Part shown: one piece after another, positions 36,681 through 45,526 of the stretch
How positions within the stretch are numbered: position 1 is the first letter of the stretch
Layout of the letters: each line of letters opens with the position of its first letter
Assembly: GCF_006716085.1 (NCBI RefSeq)
Contig: NZ_VFON01000001.1
Span: 62,001-126,000, forward strand
Direction: 5' to 3'
From: Leucobacter komagatae
Lineage (GTDB): Bacteria; Actinomycetota; Actinomycetes; Actinomycetales; Microbacteriaceae
DNA: 64,000 nt
The notes under the pieces: model-generated
Seen by the model: only the letters and a program-made list of their open reading frames with translations
Told to the model about the DNA's origin: nothing
Database searches by the model: none
Made by a program: the position numbers and the translations under genes

Positions 36681-37745
36681 CTAGAACTTCTCGGCGAGCA
36701 GCGGCACGAGCTGTTCGGCCGCCCACGCGTTTCCGATCGGCCCGCCGCTGGTGATAGCCCAGAGGAGATCACCGCCGTCGTCGGTCTTCGGGGGAAGCTG
36801 GATGAACCTGCCAGACTTCACCGCCCCGAGACTGGTGAACAGGTCGGTGCCGGTCACGCGCTCATCCATTTCCTCGAGGGTCGTAGCCTCGCTCTGCCCG
36901 AGCACCAGCACGTCTGCATCGATCTGTGAGATCAGCTCGTCGCTCACCGTCGTATCCTTCGCGAACGCGGCTGCGCCCGGGTTTGGCGCGAACCCAAGAT
37001 CGGTGAGGAAGAGCTCAGGCGCTGCTCCGTTCTGCGAGAAGTACTGGAGCCCGGTCGCCGGGCCGTAGTAGATTGCCCACGTCGCCGTCTTGCCACTGAA
37101 CTCTGGGTGTGCCTCTCGGATCCCTGAGAAGAGGGCTTCGTGCTCATCGATCACTGCCTCTGCTCTGTCACTCAGGTCGATGGCCTCGCCGAGGAGCCGG
37201 ATCGACTCTTGCCAGGGGACGATGCGCTGATCGGAAGCTGGGCTGGTGAGGACGGGCGCGATTTTCGCGAGCCGATCGTAGATGTCTTCCACCCCTCCGA
37301 AGCCCGGCACCCAGCCCACCGTGACGATGAGATCTGGCTTAGCCGCGGCAACGGCCTCCATCGGCACGTCCTCGCCCCGCACGTATTCGTAGGTATTGAG
37401 GTCAGCCGCGCCGTGAGCGTCGAGGTATCCGCCCTCGGTAATCATGTTTGAGTTGAGCACGGGAGTTACCCCGAGTGACAGCAGGAGCTCGGTATCGATG
37501 CCGTTTGGCACGATCGCCGCGATCCGTGTTGGCCGCTCCTTGAGTACCGTCTCGCCGTAGGGCGTATCGAGGGTGAGCGGGTATGAGGTGGTTCCCTCGG
37601 CGGCGGGTACGAGCTCCGAAGCCTCGGCTGCGGCGCTGTCGTTCGAGCTGGAAGTAGCCGGCGCCGAGCACCCGGCGAGCAGGAGCAGCGCGGCGAGCGC
37701 CGACCCGACGAGGGCGGTTGAATGAGCGTTTCTTCGCAGGGGCAT
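36681..37745 (-). CDS. Siderophore-binding lipoprotein (FecB/FhuD-like)
   Basis: The 354-residue lipoprotein has a signal peptide ending in LLLLAGCSA and a helical-backbone periplasmic-binding fold. Segments include ERPTRIAAIVPNGIDTELLLSLGV, AAKPDLIVTVGWV, and C-terminal GGPIGNAWAAEQLVPLL. It would capture ferric siderophore outside the membrane and hand it to the FecCD-type permeases encoded next. No clear promoter or DtxR box was found in the 76 bp upstream. Confidence 0.92.
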   Translation of the reverse strand: MPLRRNAHSTALVGSALAALLLLAGCSAPATSSSNDSAAAEASELVPAAEGTTSYPLTLDTPYGETVLKERPTRIAAIVPNGIDTELLLSLGVTPVLNSNMITEGGYLDAHGAADLNTYEYVRGEDVPMEAVAAAKPDLIVTVGWVPGFGGVEDIYDRLAKIAPVLTSPASDQRIVPWQESIRLLGEAIDLSDRAEAVIDEHEALFSGIREAHPEFSGKTATWAIYYGPATGLQYFSQNGAAPELFLTDLGFAPNPGAAAFAKDTTVSDELISQIDADVLVLGQSEATTLEEMDERVTGTDLFTSLGAVKSGRFIQLPPKTDDGGDLLWAITSGGPIGNAWAAEQLVPLLAEKF

Positions 37746-37807
37746 GATTGCCTTTCGTGAGTGGGTGAGTTGTGCGATTTCGAGACTGTGTGGGTGGCGA
37801 CTGCACG

Positions 37808-37822
37808 AGACCCGAGGGGTCT
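37808..37822 (-). terminator. Short hairpin after the siderophore-interacting protein gene
   Basis: AGACCC/GGGTCT pair around a three-base loop directly at the stop codon. The six-base stem is weak, so read-through into the binding-protein gene is likely. Confidence 0.4.
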
Positions 37823-38730
37823 TAGGTCGCGTCTGGTGCGTCAGGCACCGGGACGCCTGACTGCCCGCGTTTCCAGTAGCCGGTGAAACTGATCGCGGCG
37901 CGCGGTAACTCCCACGTCTCTACAAGGAAGCGTCGGATCTCGCGCACCTCCGCCTGCTCGCCAGCAACCCAGACCGCGAGGTTCTCGCGCGGCAGCGTCA
38001 ACCCTTGGAGCGCTGTGAGCAGGGGGCTGCTAGAAGGGGCTGCGAGTGCGTCCGCATAGATCCAGCGAACACGTACCCCAGCGGGGGCCTGAAGTTCGTA
38101 TCGGTACTCCTCGCCGGGCACGCTGAGCAGCACTTCGCCGGTTGCCCGATCGGGAAGCTCTTCGAGCAACCGTGCGACGGCCGGGATCGCGGTGTCGTCG
38201 CCGAGGACGAGGAGAGTATCGGCGTCGCTCGGAGGTTCGACGGTTTTGCCGGGCCCCACGACGTACATGACGTCTCCGACCGACACTGTCGACGCCCACG
38301 TCGAGGCAACGCCCGTGCCGTGCAACACGATATCGATGTCGAGCTCGCGGGTCGTGGGGTCAAACCGTCGGACCGTATAGGCGCGGGCGATCGGGCGGCG
38401 GCCGGGCGCAAACGTGACTCGCCCGTGCTCAATCTCAGGCAACACAGGGGTCAGTTCTCCCGGGTAGGGAAAGAGTAGCCTGATGTCGTCGTCGAAGCCC
38501 GGGCTCGAGAACGCCGGCGTGAGGTTCCCGGCCTGGTCTGTCTGGGTGTCAAGTGCTGCGCCTGTGAACGTGATGCGCCGCATCATCGGCGTGACCTCGG
38601 TGAGCCTGCTGACCCGGAGCGGTCGAACGCCAACGGGCATGAGCTGTACCGCTCGGGCGGATACGGGCAAAGCGTGTTCTCCCTCGGAGAGTTCCGGTCT
38701 GATCCGGGGCCGGTGCACCTCACCGGCCAA
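37822..38730 (-). CDS. Siderophore-interacting protein (FAD-dependent ferric reductase, ViuB/SIP family)
   Basis: The 302-residue flavoprotein has an N-terminal FAD domain with the flavin motif ARAYTVRRFDP and a C-terminal SIP domain (LLVLGDDTAIPAVARLLEELP; WVAGEQAEVREIRRFLVETW). SIPs reduce Fe(III) in imported siderophores to release iron in the cytoplasm. The start is uncertain: TTG 38730 has a possible leaderless -10 (TAGCCT six bases upstream), while ATG 38640 begins the conserved core. It diverges from the tandem AraC regulator and leads the cluster 1 operon. Confidence 0.9.
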   Translation of the reverse strand: MAGEVHRPRIRPELSEGEHALPVSARAVQLMPVGVRPLRVSRLTEVTPMMRRITFTGAALDTQTDQAGNLTPAFSSPGFDDDIRLLFPYPGELTPVLPEIEHGRVTFAPGRRPIARAYTVRRFDPTTRELDIDIVLHGTGVASTWASTVSVGDVMYVVGPGKTVEPPSDADTLLVLGDDTAIPAVARLLEELPDRATGEVLLSVPGEEYRYELQAPAGVRVRWIYADALAAPSSSPLLTALQGLTLPRENLAVWVAGEQAEVREIRRFLVETWELPRAAISFTGYWKRGQSGVPVPDAPDAT

Positions 38731-38749
38731 TGAGCAAGGCTATTGTTGG

Positions 38750-38764
38750 AATCATCAGATGATT
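38750..38764. promoter_or_regulatory. Perfect 15-bp palindrome in the sip/araC divergent promoter
   Basis: AATCATCAGATGATT is a perfect 7-1-7 palindrome in a 72-bp divergent region. On the minus strand it would overlap the -35 of the siderophore operon. Its core TCATCAGATGA recurs beside all three DtxR boxes in the window, so it is a candidate operator for an iron-responsive regulator. Confidence 0.6.
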
Positions 38765-38802
38765 TATCCTGATGCGCAAAGATCACATACTGAGGAGGTG
38801 CG

Positions 38803-40413
38803 GTGTCGCAAGAAACGCACTGTGTGCTGCTCGAATCGAATGAATTCGCCGCGGCGGTCGCTGACAAGGTTTGCAACTCGCGCGAGCCTTCGCTCATCTG
38901 GGCCTATGCGGGGGAGGGGCACGTCGCCATCGGGGCTGACGTTTACGCGCTGAGCCAAGGCGACGCGATCTGGGTGCCGGCGGGCCTGGAGTACGACATT
39001 CGAAGCTCCCCGAACAGCGTGCTTATTCCAATCTTTCCGGCAGCCCGGCGGGCCCATGTTGCGCTCGCTGTGCCCACGCGAACGCACTTCACTGCTGACT
39101 GGAACGACTGGCTTGTCTATCAATTCGCAAGGAGTATCGGGTACCTGCGTGGCGCGGCCGCCGCTCAGGGGCTCGCGGGCATTGTCGTCGGTTCCCCGGG
39201 GTCAACTCCCGGAGGGACGCCGGTGCCGGCGCCATCGGTGCCGCTCCCGCCGCGCCCGAGCTCACCGGAGGCCTCACGTGTCGCGTTGCGCCTCATGCAG
39301 GATCCGGCCGACTCTGCTTCGGTCGCTGCACTTGCTTCGGGGGTGAGCGTCTCGGCGCGAACGCTGCAGGCGCAGTTTTCGAGCGAGACTGGTTTCTCAA
39401 TATCGGAGTGGCGAACCCAAGTTCGTATCGCGGCAGCTGCGACGTATATCGATATTGGCCACGACATCGGGTGGACTGCACAGCAGGTTGGGTACGCCAC
39501 TCCCGCAGGGTTTACCAAAGCCTTTCTCCGGCGGACAGGGGTCACCCCGAGCTCTTTTGCGCAGCGCCGAGGGCAACGTGTCGACCTGAGCGAGACAGGG
39601 ATTGACTTGGCCCTGCCCGATGCGGTTGGGGAGACCCATGCCGATGCCGACAGGCGACGTGTTCCGCCCGTCGTGCCCTCGAGTAAGACATGGGACAGAG
39701 TGAGTGATTTCCACGTGCTCGTGTGGGTGTATCGAGGGTCAGCACGCGTGGAAATCGCGGGCGAACTGTTCAACCTGCGCGAAGGCGACGCCGCCTGGTT
39801 ACCGGCTGGCCTCTCGAACAGCGTCAGTCTGCCTGCGGGGTCGATCCTGCTGCCCCTTGGGTCGCAGGGGGTGAACTACCGGGCCGACGCTCCGGATGTT
39901 CTGGTGCAGCGGTTCTCTGACGATGCTGGCCTATGTCTCATGCACACAATGGTGGCCAACTACTCGCGCCTTCGCCCCGCAGTCCACGACCCGCATGCGA
40001 TCACGAGGGCGTTTGCTCAGCAGAGCGCGGTCACGGGCGTCTCCGCGGGGGCGCGTACCTCGTCCAAGGCCGCGCACGTTCGGGCGCTCGCGGCCGAACT
40101 GCATAGAGCCCCCGCCGATCGAAGAGGACTGAGCGAGTGGGCAGACCGCTTCGAGATCGAACCCGCTCAGCTGGCTTCGGCGATCATCTCGATCACGGGG
40201 ATGGGATTCAGCCGGTGGCAGAGCCAGATTCGCATGACAATGGCCCGGCGCCGCCTTGAAGAGGGGCTGAGCGTCGCCCAGGTGGCGCAGGCGCTCGGGT
40301 ACGCCCACGCATCCGGCTTCAGCCGGGTCTTCACGCGCAGACACGGGCTCTCTCCACGGGCCTATCAACGTGGCGGGTGGCAGCAGACCGCCGAGCCTCT
40401 GATCGTGCCGTGA
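38803..40413 (+). CDS. Tandem AraC-type transcriptional regulator (two cupin-HTH units in one chain)
   Basis: The 536-residue protein repeats a whole AraC-like unit. Unit 1 (about 1-260) has a cupin with YALSQGDAIWVPAGLEYDI and an AraC DNA-binding domain ending ATPAGFTKAFLRRTGVTPSSF. Unit 2 (about 285-530) has a cupin with FNLREGDAAWLPAGLSNSV and a domain with QVAQALGYAHASGFSRVF and RRHGLSPRAYQ. GTG start after TGAGGAGGTG. It diverges from the siderophore uptake operon and is its likely regulator, as AraC-type YbtA, AlcR and PchR are elsewhere. Whether the siderophore is the inducer is unknown. Confidence 0.88.
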   Translation: MSQETHCVLLESNEFAAAVADKVCNSREPSLIWAYAGEGHVAIGADVYALSQGDAIWVPAGLEYDIRSSPNSVLIPIFPAARRAHVALAVPTRTHFTADWNDWLVYQFARSIGYLRGAAAAQGLAGIVVGSPGSTPGGTPVPAPSVPLPPRPSSPEASRVALRLMQDPADSASVAALASGVSVSARTLQAQFSSETGFSISEWRTQVRIAAAATYIDIGHDIGWTAQQVGYATPAGFTKAFLRRTGVTPSSFAQRRGQRVDLSETGIDLALPDAVGETHADADRRRVPPVVPSSKTWDRVSDFHVLVWVYRGSARVEIAGELFNLREGDAAWLPAGLSNSVSLPAGSILLPLGSQGVNYRADAPDVLVQRFSDDAGLCLMHTMVANYSRLRPAVHDPHAITRAFAQQSAVTGVSAGARTSSKAAHVRALAAELHRAPADRRGLSEWADRFEIEPAQLASAIISITGMGFSRWQSQIRMTMARRRLEEGLSVAQVAQALGYAHASGFSRVFTRRHGLSPRAYQRGGWQQTAEPLIVP

Positions 40414-40485
40414 CCTTGCTCGGGCGCAGCCGGGTGTGGCCTGTGCCGCCTTGCTTTCTCGGCGCGCGCGGGGGAGGGTAACGTT

Positions 40486-41403
40486 ATGGCTGATCCCTCT
40501 ACGACGCCGTCTCGCGGCCGAAGTTCGCGCTGGCGCACGGCGCAGACTGTCCTTGCGGTGGTTCTCGGTGTCGTCGTGTTGGGGTACTGCGCGTCGCTGG
40601 TGTTTGTTGGTGTCTTTGCGGGCGCCTCGGTGCAGTGGGACCCGAATGACGCGACCGACCTTGAGCGGTGGACCTCGGCGCTCGCGTATGCCGCCGAGCT
40701 GACGCGGCGGAGAGCGCTCGAGGCGGCGTTGGTCATTGCGGTGCTTGCAGCTATGGCCGCGGTTGCTGCCGTGCTTCGGAGCAAGATCTGGTTGACCTTC
40801 GGAACTATAAGCGGTGCGATGCTGCTGACAACTGTGATTGCTCTGAACTTTACGTCGGAGAGCACGCTTTCCGCACTCGTCGAGCAGACGCACGAGCGCA
40901 TCGGGCCGGTGCATCTCGTTCCAGAGTCGGGGGATTTGAAGGGGTCGGGCGTGCAGTCGTACACGAACGGCGTGGAGGACGCCGCCGGTGAAGCGTTTTC
41001 CGTCGACGATGCCGAACAAGAGATGGGTGTGCTTATCGAGGCGGCACTCGCTGGGCTCGATGGTCCCGCAACGACGAGCGTGCGCATGAGCGCTCCACCC
41101 CAAGAGTTGGACGCAGCGCACCCGCCGATCGAGAGGCGCAGCTGTGCCCCCGCCCAGGCTGAGTCGCTCGGGGAACAGCTCACGCTCGGCTTCACGATAC
41201 CCAGCGATGATCATGGGCGTACGAAGCAGCGGGTGCTGGCGAGCTGGGCCGCAGCCGGGTACGCCGAAGTCGTCGAAGAAGGCAGACGCGACGAGTCCGT
41301 CGTGCGGAAGAGTGGTGACAGTGCCATGTACTCCATTTCGGTTGATGACCGCTTCACCATCGACGGGATGCTCACGATTTGGCTGGAGAGCCGTTGCCTG
41401 TGA
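40486..41403 (+). CDS. Hypothetical membrane protein with extracytoplasmic domain
   Basis: A 305-residue protein of unrecognised family. It has a basic N-terminus, three hydrophobic segments (about 19-45, 80-96 and 102-122), then a soluble acidic domain of about 180 residues with one Cys pair (Cys in ERRSCAPA and in the final ESRCL). GGGGAGGG precedes the ATG. The stop codon lies in the first unit of a 14-bp tandem repeat. No function is proposed. Confidence 0.75.
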   Translation: MADPSTTPSRGRSSRWRTAQTVLAVVLGVVVLGYCASLVFVGVFAGASVQWDPNDATDLERWTSALAYAAELTRRRALEAALVIAVLAAMAAVAAVLRSKIWLTFGTISGAMLLTTVIALNFTSESTLSALVEQTHERIGPVHLVPESGDLKGSGVQSYTNGVEDAAGEAFSVDDAEQEMGVLIEAALAGLDGPATTSVRMSAPPQELDAAHPPIERRSCAPAQAESLGEQLTLGFTIPSDDHGRTKQRVLASWAAAGYAEVVEEGRRDESVVRKSGDSAMYSISVDDRFTIDGMLTIWLESRCL

Positions 41404-41476
41404 GCCGCTGCCTGTGAGTCGCTGCCTGTGAGTCGCTGCCTGTGAGTCGCTGCCTGTGAACTGCTGCCTGTGAACT
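41393..41476 (+). repeat. Six tandem 14-bp units spanning a stop codon
   Basis: Six copies of GCTGCCTGTGAGTC (units at 41393, 41407, 41421, 41435, 41449 and 41463; first and last two slightly diverged). Every unit contains TGA, and 14 is not a multiple of three. The gene's stop is in unit 1, so copy-number change would not alter the encoded C-terminus. Confidence 0.85.
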
Positions 41477-41537
41477 GCTGGGCCGTTGCTCCGGCGGGGC
41501 CGGTGCCTTGCGGGCGCAAAAGTGATGAAATGGCGGT

Positions 41538-42005
41538 ATGACAGATTTTGCCCCCCGCATGGACGCTAGGGAGTCTCGAGCGTGGCTCGGGCTGATTGGC
41601 GTGGCGCAGCTGCTGCCGCACCTGCTCGACGCCCAGCTCGAGCGGGATTCGCGGATGACCCATTTCGAGTTCACGGTGCTATCGGCGCTGTACGTCGCGC
41701 CCGATTCGGTGCTCCGAATGTCTGAGCTTGCGGAGACGACCGCTGCGACGCTGCCGCGCCTCTCCCACGTGTGCACCCGCATGGAGAAACGGGAGCTCAT
41801 TGAGCGTGTGCCGAGTGAGGCGGACCGCCGTGCCACCAACGTCCGACTCACCGCAATTGGCCGGAGGGAGTTCATCCGCGCGATCCCGGCTCACATTGAC
41901 CTCGTCCGCAGCCTCGTGATTGATGCGTTGACTCCTGAGCAGCTGGATTCGCTCGGCGAGATCGCCGAGGTGATTGGTGGGCGCCTCGCCGAGCACCGTA
42001 AGTAG
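41538..42005 (+). CDS. MarR-family transcriptional regulator
   Basis: The 155-residue winged-helix regulator has the MarR core: FEFTVLSALYVAPDSVLRMSELAE, the recognition helix region TLPRLSHVCTRMEKRELIERV and the wing SEADRRATNVRLTAIGRREF. It lies 75 bp upstream of the DUF3105-DUF305-VOC gene set and may regulate it. MarR proteins often sense phenolic or redox-active compounds; the ligand here is unknown. Confidence 0.9.
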   Translation: MTDFAPRMDARESRAWLGLIGVAQLLPHLLDAQLERDSRMTHFEFTVLSALYVAPDSVLRMSELAETTAATLPRLSHVCTRMEKRELIERVPSEADRRATNVRLTAIGRREFIRAIPAHIDLVRSLVIDALTPEQLDSLGEIAEVIGGRLAEHRK

Positions 42006-42079
42006 CTCACGGTCGCGGAGGATTCTCCCAGGCCGCTGATAAATGATTGTCGCAACAACCAAATTGGAGCGGGGATCGA

Positions 42080-42754
42080 ATGTCGGAGCCAACAGGCCGC
42101 AAGACCACCAAAGAGCAGCGTGCCGAGGCGCGCGCCGAGCGGGTGAAAGCCCACAAGCGGCAGGAGGCCGCGCGAGCGCGCAACCGGCGTATCGCGGTGG
42201 TAAGCGGCGCGGTCGGCGGTGCGGCGGCGCTCGCGCTCGTCATCACCTTCGTCGCGACCACAACAGAGCCACCTCAGCGGCCTCAGGACATCGAGATCGC
42301 GGGCCTCAAGGAGTTCCCGAACCTGCCTGCGACGCACATCGACCCGGTCCCCGTCGACTATGAGGCGAACTACGGCATGGCCGTTCCCGCTGGCGGTGAC
42401 CACTCGCAGATCTGGCTGAACTGTGGGGTGTACGACCAGCCACAATCGAACGAGAACGCGGTGCACGCGCTCGAGCACGGGGCCGTATGGGTGACCTACG
42501 ACCCGAAGACGGCGACGGATGACGACATCGCAGCGCTGCGGGGCGCCATCCCCGATCAGTACACGATTCTCTCTCCCTACCCGGGCCAGCCCGCGCCCTT
42601 CATGGCGTCGGCGTGGGGTGCCCAGATCGAGATGGAAACCGTGTCCGATGAGCGCCTCACGCAGTTCATCGACAGGTACTGGAAGTCCGCGGATGCGCCA
42701 GAGCCCGGCGCCTCGTGCTCCGGGGCGCTGCAGGGCCCCGGTCTTGTCGCATAG
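42080..42754 (+). CDS. DUF3105-domain membrane-anchored protein
   Basis: The 224-residue protein has a highly charged cytoplasmic N-terminus (RAEARAERVKAHKRQEAARAR), one membrane segment (about 38-58) and an extracytoplasmic DUF3105 domain with HIDPVPVDYEANYGMAVPAGGDHS, LNCGVYDQP and VHALEHGAVWVTYDP. The ATG at 42080 is preferred to one 33 bases upstream because the family-like charged start begins there. Its end overlaps the DUF305 gene by 11 bp. The function of DUF3105 is not established. Confidence 0.85.
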   Translation: MSEPTGRKTTKEQRAEARAERVKAHKRQEAARARNRRIAVVSGAVGGAAALALVITFVATTTEPPQRPQDIEIAGLKEFPNLPATHIDPVPVDYEANYGMAVPAGGDHSQIWLNCGVYDQPQSNENAVHALEHGAVWVTYDPKTATDDDIAALRGAIPDQYTILSPYPGQPAPFMASAWGAQIEMETVSDERLTQFIDRYWKSADAPEPGASCSGALQGPGLVA

Positions 42755-43397
42755 CGGCCGCAGTGCGGGGCTCACGGCATTCGTTGTGACGATGCTCGCC
42801 CTTGTGCTCGTCGCGGCATCGTTGATCATCGGGCGCGTGAGCGGTGGTGCCGAGCCAACGCCCGCCACGCGCAGCGCCGAAGCCGGGTTCGCCCGAGACA
42901 TGCAGATTCACCACGACCAGGCTGTCGAGATGTCGATGATCGTCCGCGACCTCACTGACTCGCCGGACATTCGCCTCCTTGCGTACGACATCGCTACCTC
43001 GCAATCGCAACAGGCCGGGCAAATGTTTGGCTGGCTCGCGACGTGGGGTCTCCCGCAATCGTCGCCCGAACCGGCGATGACCTGGATGCACCGCCCCCTC
43101 CCGTCGGGCGAGGGGCACTCGCACGCGGCACCCGCGACGACGAGCGAGGTGCCCGCGGCGATGCCCGGGATGGCGACACGAGAGCAACTCGACGAACTGA
43201 AAACCCTTCGTGGCGTTGCCGCCGAGCGGATGTTCTTGCAGCTCATGATCGCGCACCACGAGGGAGGCGTCGACATGGCCGATGCCGTGCTTGAGCGGAG
43301 CGACTACCCGGTCGTCACCGACCTCGCGGGCAGCATCACCAAGGCCCAACAGAGCGAGATCCAACTCATGGAAGACCTGCTCGCCGAGCGTCTGTGA
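42744..43397 (+). CDS. DUF305-domain membrane-anchored protein
   Basis: About 217 residues with an N-terminal membrane anchor (AFVVTMLALVLVAASLIIG) and a four-helix ferritin-like DUF305 domain. Two His-pair motifs, FARDMQIHHDQAVEM and LQLMIAHHEGGVDMADAV, are the family signature and suggest metal binding. A His/Met-rich loop (MTWMHRPLP, GHSHAAPA, AMPGM) lies between them. The TTG start overlapping the DUF3105 gene is the best I can find; the exact start is uncertain. Family members are often linked to metal resistance, but this is unproven. Confidence 0.82.
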   Translation: MSHSGRSAGLTAFVVTMLALVLVAASLIIGRVSGGAEPTPATRSAEAGFARDMQIHHDQAVEMSMIVRDLTDSPDIRLLAYDIATSQSQQAGQMFGWLATWGLPQSSPEPAMTWMHRPLPSGEGHSHAAPATTSEVPAAMPGMATREQLDELKTLRGVAAERMFLQLMIAHHEGGVDMADAVLERSDYPVVTDLAGSITKAQQSEIQLMEDLLAERL

Positions 43398-43456
43398 CGA
43401 CAGCGCGCCGCACCAACATTTCTCACACACCACGTAGCACTCGAAGGATTCACACC

Positions 43457-44470
43457 ATGACACGAACGAGCCAGCCCGCTCGCCGCTCGCCGAACCTCCT
43501 CCTCATCGTGATTGCCGCGGTGGTGCTCGTCGCGGTGGCCGGCGGCGTGACGTGGGCCGTGCTGGGCGGTCGCGGTGTCGCGCCAGGTGCTTCGGGCGCC
43601 GTCGACGCGGCAGGGGTGCCCGTTGAGCGGGCAGACGGAATGCCCGCGGAAACAGAGCTCGGGGTTACCGAACTGAAGGTCCAAAACCTCGAGAACGTGC
43701 AGGCCTACTACCAAAACGCGGTTGGGCTCGCGGTCATCGAGCAGCAGCCGGACGCGGTCACGCTCGGAATGGGGGAGGTGCCGCTCATGCGGCTCGAGCG
43801 GTCGGCCGAGCCCCTTCCGCAGCCAACGGACGCCGGGCTCTACCACACGGCGATCCTCTTCGCCGATGAGGCATCGCTCGCGAAGACGGTGCTGCAGACG
43901 GCGCAGCTCGCGCCCGGCAGCTATCAGGGCTCGGCAGACCACCTCGTGAGTCAGGCATTCTATTTCGGTGACCCCGAGGGGAACGGCGTCGAGCTCTACG
44001 TCGACCGCCCCCGCGAGGACTGGCAGTGGAACAACGGCCAGGTCGAGATGGGCAGCGAGCCGCTCGACCCGAACGCGTTCATTGAAGAGCACCTCGACGG
44101 CGAGGCCGCGGGCACCGCCGTCATCGGGCACATCCACTTGAAGGTGGGAAACCTCGAAGACGCGCGCGCGTTCTATGCAGACACCCTCGGGTTTGACGTC
44201 GTGTCGGAGGCCGAGGGTGCCCTGTTCTACTCGGCCGGTGGCTACCACCACCACCTTGCGACGAACACCTGGCAGAGCGCAGGCGCTGGCCCGCGCAGCA
44301 CCGAGGTCGGCCTTGGCGCGCTGACGATCGCCCTGCCGACAGCGGCAGACGTCGAGCAGGTGGCCGGCCGCATCGATGCCGCGAGTTACGACCGCGAGGC
44401 CGTCGAGGGCGGCACCGTGGTCCGTGACCCGTGGGGCAACAAGATTCGGCTGGTGGCCCGGGCGCAGTAG
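43457..44470 (+). CDS. Membrane-anchored CatE-like VOC-family protein (two glyoxalase modules)
   Basis: The 337-residue protein has an N-terminal membrane segment (about 14-34) and two VOC modules. Module 1 (about 74-200) has VTELKVQNLENVQAYYQ and FYFGDPEGNGVELYVDRP, where the first usual metal His is replaced. Module 2 (about 230-335) has IGHIHLKVGNLEDARAFY, GGYHHHLATNTW and VRDPWGNKIRLV, the pattern of CatE-type extradiol dioxygenases. CatE relatives are normally soluble, so anchoring is unusual. It starts at ATG 43457 after GAAGGA, in line with DUF3105 and DUF305 genes. Confidence 0.85.
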   Translation: MTRTSQPARRSPNLLLIVIAAVVLVAVAGGVTWAVLGGRGVAPGASGAVDAAGVPVERADGMPAETELGVTELKVQNLENVQAYYQNAVGLAVIEQQPDAVTLGMGEVPLMRLERSAEPLPQPTDAGLYHTAILFADEASLAKTVLQTAQLAPGSYQGSADHLVSQAFYFGDPEGNGVELYVDRPREDWQWNNGQVEMGSEPLDPNAFIEEHLDGEAAGTAVIGHIHLKVGNLEDARAFYADTLGFDVVSEAEGALFYSAGGYHHHLATNTWQSAGAGPRSTEVGLGALTIALPTAADVEQVAGRIDAASYDREAVEGGTVVRDPWGNKIRLVARAQ

Positions 44471-44491
44471 CCCGGCCGCGGGCGCGGCACG

Positions 44492-45526
44492 TCAGTGCTT
44501 GCGGAAGAGGATTGTGAGCGTGAGGTACACCCCGCCAAGACTCACGGTGACGGCCCCGACGGGTAGTTGCGTCGGGGCAAACGCGTGTGCTGCGAGCCAG
44601 TCGGCGATGCTCAGCAGCAGCGCTCCGGCGAGAGCCGCAGCGAGTGTCGGGTGCGTGCGTGGCAGCGTGGCGCGGGCGAGGTGTGGCGCCGCGAGCGCGA
44701 CGAACATGATCGGCCCCGCGGCGGCGGTGGTCACGGCGGTGAGCCCGACGGCTGAGGCGACGAGCAGCAGCCTCGTTGTGCTCACTCGCAGCCCGAGTGC
44801 GTGCGCAAGGTCATCTCCCAGCTCGATGATGCGCAGCTTGGGCACGAGGAGTGCGGTTGCCACTGCGATGACCGCCAGCGCGCCGAGCACGGGCTGCAGC
44901 AGCTCCCACCGTGTGTTGTCGAGTGTTCCAGCAGCCCACACCGAGCTGGCCGTCGCCGTCGCGGTGTCGGTCTTGTAGACGAGCCAGGTGTTCAGCGCGC
45001 CGAGCGCCGCGCTCATCGCAATGCCCGCGAGCACGAAGGTGTTTCCGCCGACCCCAGAACGCGAACTGAACAGCAGCACGAGTGCGGCGGCGGCGAGACC
45101 GCCGAGGAGCGCCGCGGTCGCGGTGGCGGCGAACCCAGGGGCCGGAATGATGATGAGCGCAAGCAGCACGCCGGTGTACGCGCCCGTGTTGAAGCCGATG
45201 ATGTCGGGGCTGCCGAGCGGGTTGCGGGTGAGGGTCTGGAAGATCGAGCCGGCCGCGCCGAGCGCCGCACCAAACGCAACGGCCGCGAGCGCGCGGGGGA
45301 GGCGCCACGCGAGCACCACGGTCTGAGTGAAGTCGTTTGCCGTGCCGGTGAGCGCGGCCCACACCTCGGACGGGCTGAGCGCGAGATCTCCCGCGGCAAG
45401 TGCGGCGAGGAACACCGCGGCGAGCAGGGCGACGCCCGCCGCCCAGCGCCAGTGCGACCCCGGGCGTGCGGGGAGGGTGCCCTCGGCGACGGGCGTGGAG
45501 GGCTGAGTGGTTGTTGGGCGGGTCAT
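44492..45526 (-). CDS. Siderophore ABC importer permease (FecD type), cluster 2
   Basis: The 344-residue FecCD-family permease has RNPLGSPDIIGFNTGAYTGV, ELGDDLAHALGLRVSTTR and AAAGPIMFVALAAPHLAR. It overlaps the upstream permease gene by 4 bp and is last in the tetR-lipoprotein-permease-permease unit. No ATPase gene follows; the VOC gene converges here. It resembles the cluster 1 FecD-type protein closely. Confidence 0.92.
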   Translation of the reverse strand: MTRPTTTQPSTPVAEGTLPARPGSHWRWAAGVALLAAVFLAALAAGDLALSPSEVWAALTGTANDFTQTVVLAWRLPRALAAVAFGAALGAAGSIFQTLTRNPLGSPDIIGFNTGAYTGVLLALIIIPAPGFAATATAALLGGLAAAALVLLFSSRSGVGGNTFVLAGIAMSAALGALNTWLVYKTDTATATASSVWAAGTLDNTRWELLQPVLGALAVIAVATALLVPKLRIIELGDDLAHALGLRVSTTRLLLVASAVGLTAVTTAAAGPIMFVALAAPHLARATLPRTHPTLAAALAGALLLSIADWLAAHAFAPTQLPVGAVTVSLGGVYLTLTILFRKH

